Part shown: positions 1 to 6,882 of the stretch, one piece after another | How positions within the stretch are numbered: position 1 is the stretch's first letter | Layout of the letters: each line of letters opens with the position of its first letter | Program-made: the position numbers and the translations under genes | Source: a virus | Direction: 5' to 3' (one strand) | DNA length: 35,179 nucleotides | IMG/VR virus record: IMGVR_UViG_3300022227_000014 | Location: 1 to 35,179 of that record | Notes under the pieces: generated by a model | What the model was told of the DNA's origin: nothing | The model's input: only the letters and a program-made list of their open reading frames with translations | Databases searched by the model: none

Positions 1-552
1 CGAGCATTCAGAACTCTGATAGAAAATATATTCTACACTTATCACTTTAACAAACTTCTTGGAAGTTTAGAAAATGTTGAACACGAGATGCTTGTTTATT
101 TGTATGAGAGAATATGTAAATTTGACCCTGATAAAGGGAAGAAATCATTTTCTTATTTTGGAACTGTTACTAAAAACTGGATGATTCAACAATCAAATGC
201 TGTTAAGAAAAAAGTACCAATAGATGAAAATGAAAACACTAAGCAGATATTGAACATCAGTATCAATGGGCATAAAGTAGAAGCCAAGAAGAAAGAAGAT
301 ATGGAATTCATATCCATATTATCATCAAATCTCATGGAAAGTCATAAGCTTAATTTGAATGACGATGACATAGCTATCGCAGAAATAGTTACAAATTTGC
401 TTAAAAACTACGACACGTTTAATATTTATAATAAGAAACAAGTTTATCTGTATATAAAAGAAGGAACAGGCTTACCTTCTAGAAAAGTTACTAAGACATT
501 GAAAAAATTAAAGTTAGTTTATGATGATATGAAAAAAGAATTCTATGAATAG
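1..552 (+). CDS. 55: T4 gp55-like late-transcription sigma factor (5' partial)
   Basis: The reading frame is open from base 1, so the N-terminus lies outside the window; the first internal ATG is at 88. The visible 183 residues contain FDPDKGKKSFSYFG followed by TKNWMIQQ, which matches sigma-70 region 2 (FDPxKGxxFxxYxxxxxxxxI) as it appears in the short late sigma factors of T4-like phages. Near the C-terminus GTGLPSRKVTKTLKKLKL looks like a helix-turn-helix, and the protein ends in an acidic/aromatic tail (EFYE) where T4 gp55 carries its sliding-clamp-binding tail; that last comparison is weak. In T4, gp55 directs host RNA polymerase to late promoters (TATAAATA). It overlaps the next gene by 8 nt, so it is co-transcribed with baseplate genes. 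The family call rests on motif recognition only. Confidence 0.68.
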   Translation, partial: RAFRTLIENIFYTYHFNKLLGSLENVEHEMLVYLYERICKFDPDKGKKSFSYFGTVTKNWMIQQSNAVKKKVPIDENENTKQILNISINGHKVEAKKKEDMEFISILSSNLMESHKLNLNDDDIAIAEIVTNLLKNYDTFNIYNKKQVYLYIKEGTGLPSRKVTKTLKKLKLVYDDMKKEFYE

Positions 553-736
553 CAATATTGAAACTAAAGAGTTAGCTGAAAGATATGTTGATAGGTTGCA
601 GGTAGCTAATGAATTGATGTTGATTCTGGAATCTACTAGTAAAGCATATTTTCAGGCTGATAGAGAAATAAGATCTCTTCAGGAACAATTGATAGAAAGA
701 GGAGTTGAAATAAAGAATATTGAACAATCTGAGTGA
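545..736 (+). CDS. small helical protein of unknown function (63 aa)
   Basis: Not recognised as a named family. It starts inside the end of the sigma-factor gene and its own end overlaps the start of the hub gene by 17 nt, so it is wedged between two overlaps, which supports real translation. The sequence is almost entirely predicted helix with heptad-like spacing of hydrophobics (VDRLQVANELMLILE, then IRSLQEQLIERGVEI), suggesting a short coiled coil. No cysteine, signal peptide or membrane segment. A small chaperone or accessory factor for the adjacent tail genes is possible but not shown. Confidence 0.7.
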   Translation: MNSNIETKELAERYVDRLQVANELMLILESTSKAYFQADREIRSLQEQLIERGVEIKNIEQSE

Positions 737-1952
737 AATATTTCATCCCGGACATAAATTTATTAGATCATCCTATGGAGCAGGTCAAGGGTGGGATGCA
801 AGTGAAAAGTTTCAATTTATTCTATATAGAGGGATAGTCATAAGAGTTGACACTGATATTAATAGAGGCTTAGGTTCATCGGCTTTACCTCCTGCTAGTA
901 TACAAGTGAAAATTATTGGAGAAGACAATAGTAGCAGAGATCCTAAAAATGAATTGAACACATGGGCACCTCCCTTTATGTCTCTTCACAATATCGTTAT
1001 TCCGGAAGTTGGAGAAGAAGTGTGGCTCATAAGAGAAGCTACAACAAAACGATCAAGTGTATATTGGTTAAGTAGAGTTGCAGAAACTGATAAAGTTAGT
1101 AAGAGTTTGGCAAGAGAAAATATAGCCACTCAAACTCCTCAAAATCGTTATCAAATGAATTTTAAAGTAGAAGACATACAAGATGATGCCACTCAAACAG
1201 ATATTAATATACTTTCAGTTCGATTTAAACAAGGTGATGTAATTCAACAAGGTAGATCGGCTACCTATATAAGACACACCAATGATGATAACAAGCTAGG
1301 AGTATTAGATCTAGGAATTAAAGATCCTCTTAACAATAATATAACTACCAAACCTATTGTACTGAGTGGTAATACTCAATCGATACATTTCCAATCAGCA
1401 ATTCCCAAAGACTTCACAAATTTAGAAAAAATAGACAATCAAGCTGTTGTAGAAACAGGAGAAATAGTTAGTTCTAATGAAGAAGAAATTGCTTCTTCAA
1501 AGATAATTAATATAGCGGATCAAATATACAACATAGCTGATAATGTTGATGATAACAAACTATACAGACCTATATTAGGCGAAAAGCAAAATCAATGGTC
1601 GAGCCTAATGGCTGATACTGTATCAGGTATTGTAGACAATCTTGAATTGATCAATGAAGGAATATTGAAAAGCTTGACGGGCATAATTCAATCTATAGAT
1701 TCAAGCATTGGATCTCTCAGAGGATTAAGAATAGAAACAGATACTAGGAAAATTTCTTTCAATCTTGGAGAAGAAGCTGGTCATATAGATTTTGATGTAA
1801 TAGATAATGTTAGATTAGTTAATGATGTTGCAGGTATTGAAGCTATAGAGTTAGCTAGTTTTGGAGAAAACTTGCAATCTACAAGAAATCAACTTGTCTT
1901 GTTGAAGGATCTTTTGAAAGACAATCTTAGCAAGAATCAATTTATAAATTAG
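720..1952 (+). CDS. baseplate hub / spike protein, gp5-like OB-fold (410 aa)
   Basis: The likely start is TTG at 720; AGAGGAG at 698-704 is the only ribosome-binding site nearby, a nearer in-frame TTG at 705 runs into a stop at once, and no ATG follows early. Residues about 35-125 read as an OB-fold of the gp5/VgrG type: VIRVDTDIN, then VKIIGED, then WAPPFMSLHNIVIPEVGEEVWLI, the usual pattern of a beta-barrel ending in a PxxGExVWL strand. No lysozyme catalytic segment and no triple-stranded beta-helix repeat are visible in the rest (residues 130-410), unlike T4 gp5 (575 aa). The C-terminal third is helical and polar. It lies directly upstream of gp25 and gp6, as expected for a tail hub gene. 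A PAAR-type tip is not seen. Confidence 0.65.
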   Translation: MNNLSEIFHPGHKFIRSSYGAGQGWDASEKFQFILYRGIVIRVDTDINRGLGSSALPPASIQVKIIGEDNSSRDPKNELNTWAPPFMSLHNIVIPEVGEEVWLIREATTKRSSVYWLSRVAETDKVSKSLARENIATQTPQNRYQMNFKVEDIQDDATQTDINILSVRFKQGDVIQQGRSATYIRHTNDDNKLGVLDLGIKDPLNNNITTKPIVLSGNTQSIHFQSAIPKDFTNLEKIDNQAVVETGEIVSSNEEEIASSKIINIADQIYNIADNVDDNKLYRPILGEKQNQWSSLMADTVSGIVDNLELINEGILKSLTGIIQSIDSSIGSLRGLRIETDTRKISFNLGEEAGHIDFDVIDNVRLVNDVAGIEAIELASFGENLQSTRNQLVLLKDLLKDNLSKNQFIN

Positions 1953-1961
1953 AGAATAATT

Positions 1962-2360
1962 GTGGCTATTAACTTACAGTTTCCTTTAAGAAAATACAAT
2001 AAAGGATTTTTTCAAGGAAATGATACTACGCTTGAAGCTGTTAGAGAGGATATTAAGATACTTCTACTAACGCGAAAAGGTCAGCGATTAATAAATACTG
2101 GAATAGGAACAAATATTGCCGTTTATGCAGGTGAACTATTTAGGCAGATAAATAAAACAGAAATGAAAGCTAGAATTGCATCAGAAATAAGGGCAGCTCT
2201 AGAGACATGGATGCCTCATATTAATTTGATAGGTCTACAAGTATTGACTATTGATGAAGATCCAAATTTAAGAGACAACGATATGGTTGTTAAGATGGAT
2301 TATAAATTGACAAGCGCAGAGGCAGCAAATGATAGTATTCAACTTAGAATGAGTGCATAA
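1962..2360 (+). CDS. 25: baseplate wedge protein gp25
   Basis: At 132 residues it has the same length as T4 gp25. It starts with GTG at 1962, nine bases after the hub stop. The GPW/gp25 family pattern is clear: an N-terminal FPLRKYNKGFFQGND, then AVREDIKILLLTRKGQRL, NTGIGTNI, an amphipathic RIASEIRAALETWMPHI helix, and a terminal beta strand VVKMDYKL. gp25 is the sheath-polymerisation initiator of the baseplate wedge, bound by gp6 in the core (gp6)2-gp7-(gp53/gp25) unit, and gp6 follows immediately here. This is one of the most secure calls in the window. Confidence 0.92.
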   Translation: MAINLQFPLRKYNKGFFQGNDTTLEAVREDIKILLLTRKGQRLINTGIGTNIAVYAGELFRQINKTEMKARIASEIRAALETWMPHINLIGLQVLTIDEDPNLRDNDMVVKMDYKLTSAEAANDSIQLRMSA

Positions 2361-2374
2361 AATTAAGAAATGTA

Positions 2375-2536
2375 TTGCTAGAAGAACAAGATATATCAAA
2401 ATTTGCTTTAAATCCAAAATCAATAAATAGAGACAAAGCTACTGGAATGAGAACAGCTAATAGAGTTACACAGCTCAATAGCAAGAGAAGACAAAAAAGA
2501 AAAGATAAAGCTGCTAAGAAATCAAAAAAGAGATAA
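2375..2536 (+). CDS. candidate small basic protein (53 aa)
   Basis: The 179-bp gap between gp25 and gp6 is open in one frame from 2348 to a TAA at 2534. The best start is TTG at 2375 (MLLEEQDISKFALNP...), with only a weak purine run upstream; an ATG at 2447 would give a much shorter product. The second half is strongly basic, with runs such as SKRRQKRKDKAAKKSKKR at the C-terminus, so it could bind nucleic acid or a negatively charged partner. It stops four bases before the gp6 start, as operon members here usually do. No family recognised; weak initiation makes this tentative. Confidence 0.45.
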   Translation: MLEEQDISKFALNPKSINRDKATGMRTANRVTQLNSKRRQKRKDKAAKKSKKR

Positions 2537-2539
2537 CGA

Positions 2540-4342
2540 ATGGCACAAACAGCACTGAAAGAAGTTCGTAATATAAATTATTTGTCCAAAGACTTCGATT
2601 CGATAAAAACAAGCTTAATAGAATTTATACAGCAAAACTTTCCAAATGATTGGCAAGATTTCAATGAAGCTTCAGGAGGAATGGCTCTATTAGAAATGAT
2701 TGCTTATGTTGGTGACTTAATGTCTTTCTATATTGATAGACAAGCCAATGAAACTTTGATTCATAGAGCTGTTGAAGAAAAGAATATCATTGGACTATCC
2801 AAAACATTGGGTAGAAAGCCAAAGTTTGCAGTTCCAGCTGTAGTAAATGTTTCGTTAAGTGCAGAATTAACAGCATCTAATTCAGCCGCTCAATTATTTA
2901 CAATCAAAAAAGGCACAAGAATTGCTACAACAAATGAACCTTCAGTCAGTTTTGAAATATTGAATGATGTTGATTTCAATCTATCAGCTAATAGATCATT
3001 GCTCAATGATGGTACAATAGTTACTGCAAGTGTTTCAAGTGTTTCGGCTATAGCGGGTCAATCAAGAACATTTGTATATACTGTTGGAGCTCCTTCTAAA
3101 TTCCTTAAGATTACTTTACCAAATGAAGATATTACAGAAATTACATCTATTTCAAGTTCAGATGGAAATGAATGGACTGAAACAGAATATCTAGCACAGG
3201 ATACGATCTTCTTTGGAGATGATAATGATACATCCAGTTCAGGTGACATCGCATCTGTCCTCAAATTTAAAAGAGTACCAAGACGATACACTACAGAGGT
3301 GGAACCAGAGGGCGTTCTATCGATACGCTTTGGATCAGGAAAAGAAACTCTTGAAGATTCGGAAATAATACCCAATCCAGAAGATTTTGTTTTACCTCCA
3401 ACTTTGAGAGGCTCGGCATCCGGGTTCATTCCTGCTACAATTAATTCAGCTCAATTCTTAGATACAAGATCCTTGGGAATTGCTCCTGGAAATCTTGCAT
3501 TGGATATTACATATAGATTTGGAGGTGGATTAGATACAAATGTAGGATTGAGAACACTCAATAAATTCACAAACTTAGATATTATTTATAAGACTGCTAA
3601 TTTCACAAGTGTTTCCGCTGATGTAGTATCTGACATAGAATCGAGATTGAGAGTATTCAATGATGAACAAGCATCTGGTGGAGCTGAAAGAGAATCATTA
3701 GATGAAATGAGAGAAAATGCTGCAGCATTCTTTGGTGCACAAAATAGAGCTGTTACTTTGCAAGATTATCAGGTTTTTTCAATGTCTATGCCCCCAGCAT
3801 TTGGTACTGTATTTAGATCCTATGCAAGGAAAGATCCTTCCAATAATTTAGGAGTTGAATTATTCTTGGTTGCTAGAGACACTGATAAATATTTGACTTC
3901 TCCTAATGGAGTGTTGAAAAACAATGTTGAAACATATATCAAGAGATTCAAGTCATTCTCTGATTCTATAAAAATAAGTGATGGTAAGATTATCAATTTG
4001 AGTGTAGACTTTTCAATAGTTCCTGAGCCTAATATAAATGTAAACGAAGCATTGCTTGAAGCATTCTTTGTACTTAAAGCTGAGTTTGATATATCAAATT
4101 CTTGTTTTAATGACTTCATAGTAATCCCAGATATGATAGCAAAACTACAGTCGATAGACAAAATAAGATCAGTGGCATCATTCAATCTTGGAAATATAGT
4201 CAACACTAAAGATGGTAGAACATATTCAAATGTAGAATTTGATGTTAAAGCTAATACGTTCAATGGAATTGTTAAGTTCCCTCAAACATCTATTTGGGAG
4301 CTTAAATTTTTAGATTTTGACATTATTGGTAGAGCAATATAG
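2540..4342 (+). CDS. 6: baseplate wedge protein gp6 (Baseplate_J-like)
   Basis: 600 residues (T4 gp6 is 660). The N-terminus has the family signature NINYLSKDFDSIKTSLIEFIQQNFP followed by DFNEASGGMALLEMIAYVGDLMSFYIDRQANE, typical of gp6 and of the Baseplate_J/gp47 group. A glycine-rich RFGGGLDTNVG near residue 335 and ENAAAFFGAQNRAVTLQDY near residue 395 are the conserved central elements. gp6 forms the dimeric ring that joins the wedges around the hub. It follows gp25 and precedes other tail genes, matching a wedge operon. Confidence 0.92.
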   Translation: MAQTALKEVRNINYLSKDFDSIKTSLIEFIQQNFPNDWQDFNEASGGMALLEMIAYVGDLMSFYIDRQANETLIHRAVEEKNIIGLSKTLGRKPKFAVPAVVNVSLSAELTASNSAAQLFTIKKGTRIATTNEPSVSFEILNDVDFNLSANRSLLNDGTIVTASVSSVSAIAGQSRTFVYTVGAPSKFLKITLPNEDITEITSISSSDGNEWTETEYLAQDTIFFGDDNDTSSSGDIASVLKFKRVPRRYTTEVEPEGVLSIRFGSGKETLEDSEIIPNPEDFVLPPTLRGSASGFIPATINSAQFLDTRSLGIAPGNLALDITYRFGGGLDTNVGLRTLNKFTNLDIIYKTANFTSVSADVVSDIESRLRVFNDEQASGGAERESLDEMRENAAAFFGAQNRAVTLQDYQVFSMSMPPAFGTVFRSYARKDPSNNLGVELFLVARDTDKYLTSPNGVLKNNVETYIKRFKSFSDSIKISDGKIINLSVDFSIVPEPNINVNEALLEAFFVLKAEFDISNSCFNDFIVIPDMIAKLQSIDKIRSVASFNLGNIVNTKDGRTYSNVEFDVKANTFNGIVKFPQTSIWELKFLDFDIIGRAI

Positions 4343-4375
4343 TTAATCAGTGCATCTCATATCCGAGAAAGTATA

Positions 4376-4807
4376 ATGTTACTTAAAGAAATAATGAACA
4401 AGCCATATGATTATAAATGGACTCATAGAGGACGAACACTTCATATAGCTGAATTTGAAACCGAATCGGGTACAAAATATTCAGTCGGGTATAATGATAT
4501 GAATGTTTCAGATGATCCTGATTGGAGATTTTGGGAAGTACAATTCCACAATCTAAATCAAAAAGATGCTGCAGCTATTTCAGGAACAGGAGATGAGTTC
4601 AGAGTATTTGCTACTGTTATGGCGGCTACACAAGATATTATCAAGAAGACACATCCTGTAGTACTCTATTTTACTGCTAAAGAGAAAAGCAGAGTTAGTC
4701 TATACAAAAAACTCATTTCAAGATATGCTAAACAATGGGGATTTTTCTTAAAAGATACAGGGAATAGTTCAGATGGTGTTACTTTTACATTAGAGAGAAA
4801 AAAATGA
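4376..4807 (+). CDS. conserved-looking phage protein of unknown function (143 aa)
   Basis: No named family assigned. It is a compact alpha/beta protein: two strands near the start (GRTLHIAEFET, GTKYSVGYND), a WRFWEVQFHN strand, GTGDEFRVFATVMAATQDIIKK around residues 81-102, then VVLYFTAKEKSRVSLYKKLISRYAKQWGFF. The FTAKEKSRVSLYKKL segment resembles a recurrent element of small proteins in large phages whose role I cannot name. The start MLLKEIMNKP loosely recalls the short N-terminal tags seen on other small proteins here. Its stop overlaps the next start by 4 nt (ATGA), indicating translational coupling with the structural gene downstream. Confidence 0.8.
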   Translation: MLLKEIMNKPYDYKWTHRGRTLHIAEFETESGTKYSVGYNDMNVSDDPDWRFWEVQFHNLNQKDAAAISGTGDEFRVFATVMAATQDIIKKTHPVVLYFTAKEKSRVSLYKKLISRYAKQWGFFLKDTGNSSDGVTFTLERKK

Positions 4808-6177
4808 GCGTTAGAAGAGCTTATGCCGATCAAGATACATTTATCAACGAAAAGAGTCTAACTTCAAACTTTGGAGCTTCTCCAATATTAGAGGTGTGGA
4901 ACTTATTCGATCTAGAAATAAATAGAAAAGAATTTGCAAGAACAATAATGAGATTCAATCTATCAGCATTAACAGCTGATATTGCAGCTAATAACCTAGT
5001 AGACCCTAGAACGGATACTACGGTCACGGCTTATATGTATGTGTTCAATGCAAAACATGGAGACGATCAAGCACAATCGTTTAATATAAATGTTCATCCT
5101 CTAACACAGGAATGGGACGAAGGGACAGGTTTAGATAATGATCAACTTACTGAAACGGGCTATGCGAATGCTGTATCTGCTCAATCCACAGTTGCTTGGA
5201 CAACTACTGGTGGGACTTACGTTGTTGACTCTTTCTCTGCTACCCAGTCTTTTGATCATGGTGAAGAAGATTTAAAAGTTGATGTAACTAGCATGTTTAA
5301 GGAATGGTTGGCTGGGAATACAGGAAACTTTGGTGTAGTATTAAAAATGACTGATAACCAGGAAATTAAAACTGGTGCATTATCAGCAACAAACATATTC
5401 ACAAAGAAATTCTATTCAAGAGAAACAAATACAAGAAGAGCTCCTTACATACAAATGGAATGGCCTGGTGCTATTAGAGATGATAGATCTGCTATCTCAT
5501 TCAATAGTACAGGAAGCTTGTGGTTCTATAATATAATCAACGGCCAGTTGCAAGACTTAGATGGAACTAATGATTTCCCTGGTAATATAACTTTATCAGG
5601 TGTTTCAGCTGATGATTCAGCTTCGGCTTTACATACCGCTTTAACAGCTGTTAGATTTGAAAAGGGAATTTATAAATGTAATGTAGGAACTATGCCATTG
5701 AGTGGAAATGATTATGCTTCATTCAAAGATAATTGGTTCTTATCCGCTTCACCTACTGCAAACTATACATTTGTATTTACGGCTATAAATCCTGCTTCTG
5801 GGTTTGCTGACTATTCAACATCGAAATATAGAACAGCTTTCAAGAATCTTAAAAGAAGGTATGAAAAGGGAAGCAAACCTAGAATAAGATTACATATCAA
5901 AGATGATTCAACAACATTCACAGCATTAACAGCTGCAACAACTGCAGTGACTAGCTTCACTTGTACCGATGGAACTTGGGAAATTAGAGAAACACAAACC
6001 GATCTGGTAGAAATACCAGCTAGTCAAATGTCTTATGACGCTAATGGTAATTTCTTTGAATTTGACACAACAAATCTTTATACAGGAGTTGATTATCATC
6101 CTGTATTAAAGCTAAAAATTAAGGGTGAGACAATATTTATAAATGAACCTGAACGATATACATTCAAAGTAGTATAG
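4804..6177 (+). CDS. DNRLRE-domain tail/baseplate structural protein (457 aa)
   Basis: The N-terminal ~220 residues fit a DNRLRE domain: AYADQDTFINEKSLTSNFG, ASPILEVWN, then RTIMRFNLSAL, a HPLTQEWDEGTG segment, and VDVTSMFKEWLAG with NFGVVLKM, the recurring strand order of this beta-sandwich module found in secreted and phage surface proteins. The C-terminal half is beta-rich and less recognisable, including EKGIYKCNVGTM and KPRIRLHIKD. It sits within the wedge operon, overlapping the gene before it by 4 nt. A role as a baseplate-periphery or adsorption structural protein is inferred from context; ligand unknown. Confidence 0.75.
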   Translation: MSVRRAYADQDTFINEKSLTSNFGASPILEVWNLFDLEINRKEFARTIMRFNLSALTADIAANNLVDPRTDTTVTAYMYVFNAKHGDDQAQSFNINVHPLTQEWDEGTGLDNDQLTETGYANAVSAQSTVAWTTTGGTYVVDSFSATQSFDHGEEDLKVDVTSMFKEWLAGNTGNFGVVLKMTDNQEIKTGALSATNIFTKKFYSRETNTRRAPYIQMEWPGAIRDDRSAISFNSTGSLWFYNIINGQLQDLDGTNDFPGNITLSGVSADDSASALHTALTAVRFEKGIYKCNVGTMPLSGNDYASFKDNWFLSASPTANYTFVFTAINPASGFADYSTSKYRTAFKNLKRRYEKGSKPRIRLHIKDDSTTFTALTAATTAVTSFTCTDGTWEIRETQTDLVEIPASQMSYDANGNFFEFDTTNLYTGVDYHPVLKLKIKGETIFINEPERYTFKVV

Positions 6178-6187
6178 GAGCTAAACA

Positions 6188-6403
6188 ATGAAATTGAAAG
6201 AAGCAAAGAGAAAGAGACAATTGAAAGAAGGAAGATATCCGCCAGATGAAATACTAAGCAATATGGTCATAGAGCTTGATGATCTTATAAATGGATCCAA
6301 AGGTAAAAAGGTGTTCGATAGCACTCAGCTTAGATCATTGCAGAAGTGTATGGATACTATGGAAGATATTTCTATGGAAATAGAAACTACCTTTGATGAT
6401 TAG
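6188..6403 (+). CDS. small MKLKEAK protein, tandem paralog 1 (71 aa)
   Basis: Starts MKLKEAKRKRQLKEG after a GGAG site. It aligns with the next gene over most of its length: VIELDDLI versus VTSLDEVI, STQLRSLQKCMDTMEDISMEIE versus SKQLKVLEKCMFALEDLSSELY, and an acidic tail in both, so the two are tandem duplicates. Basic N-terminus, helical body and acidic C-terminus. The N-terminal tag with a following LKEG resembles the capsid-targeting peptide plus gp21-type cleavage site of T4 internal proteins, which is an inference. Function unknown. Confidence 0.8.
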   Translation: MKLKEAKRKRQLKEGRYPPDEILSNMVIELDDLINGSKGKKVFDSTQLRSLQKCMDTMEDISMEIETTFDD

Positions 6404-6415
6404 GAGACTATTGAT

Positions 6416-6604
6416 ATGAAACTAAGAGAAGCTAAAAGAAGAGGTAGTACTGCAGATGTAGTTGGCGATATTGTTACATCTCTAGATGAAGTTATTAGCA
6501 GAAGATCTAAAGATTTAGATAGTAAACAACTCAAAGTACTTGAGAAATGTATGTTTGCACTAGAAGATTTATCGTCAGAATTATATAGCTCAGAGGAAGA
6601 ATAA
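6416..6604 (+). CDS. small MKLREAK protein, tandem paralog 2 (62 aa)
   Basis: Starts MKLREAKRRG 12 bases after its paralog. The shared core is QLKVLEKCMFALEDLSSEL with a conserved KCM and a terminal acidic run (SSEEE). It is nine residues shorter than paralog 1, mainly in the segment after the tag. Its stop shares one base with the next start (TAATG), so translation is coupled to the third small protein. No family recognised; see the finding on shared N-termini. Confidence 0.8.
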   Translation: MKLREAKRRGSTADVVGDIVTSLDEVISRRSKDLDSKQLKVLEKCMFALEDLSSELYSSEEE

Positions 6605-6879
6605 TGAAACTAAGAAATGTATTAAGTGAAGCCAAATTTAACATCAATAGAGCCGTAAAAGATTTAGCCGATTATGCTGTAAATGGTGCAGAGCATTGGA
6701 TGCCAATGGGCTATGATGAATATGATGGATTAGATAAGAGAGAGAAACAAGAAATAATTATGGATCATCTACCAGAATATTTAGATCAGTTCCAAGATGA
6801 ATATGACCGTCATGAATGGAGTCAGTTAGATAGCAAATTTAATAATATTGCTAAGATTGTACTTAAAGATTTGGGATAA
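6604..6879 (+). CDS. small MKLRNVLSEA protein (91 aa)
   Basis: Third member of the run of small proteins here, beginning MKLRNVLSEAKFNI. The first ten residues resemble the T4 internal-protein targeting peptide (MKTYQEFIAEA), including an LxE-A step like the T4 prohead-protease cleavage rule. The rest is acidic and aromatic (GYDEYDGLDKREKQEIIMDHL, then LDQFQDEYDRHEW). A 51-bp internal stretch (6726-6776) recurs exactly at 12344-12394, and 6591-6608 around its start recurs with one mismatch at 12391-12408, so this gene was once duplicated elsewhere in the genome. Function not known. Confidence 0.8.
   Translation: MKLRNVLSEAKFNINRAVKDLADYAVNGAEHWMPMGYDEYDGLDKREKQEIIMDHLPEYLDQFQDEYDRHEWSQLDSKFNNIAKIVLKDLG
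6726..6776 (+). repeat. 51-bp exact direct repeat, copy 1
   Basis: Identical base for base to 12344-12394. This copy lies inside the small MKLRNVLSEA gene, encoding GLDKREKQEIIMDHLP; it is the intact parent. The match breaks off at both ends (A versus T before it, A versus G after it). Confidence 0.95.
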
Positions 6880-6882
6880 AAA

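Noticed and set aside
3058-3429. 123-aa minus-strand frame inside gp6
   Set aside because: Shadow of the gp6 coding frame; no ribosome-binding site and no recognisable domain. The same holds for the other long antisense frames such as 3820-4263, 22041-22376 and 24278-24850.
3890-6310. Scattered TATAAAT-like strings as late promoters
   Set aside because: Such strings (e.g. near 2304, 4405, 5670, 6287) occur inside coding regions of an AT-rich genome and are not placed ahead of genes.
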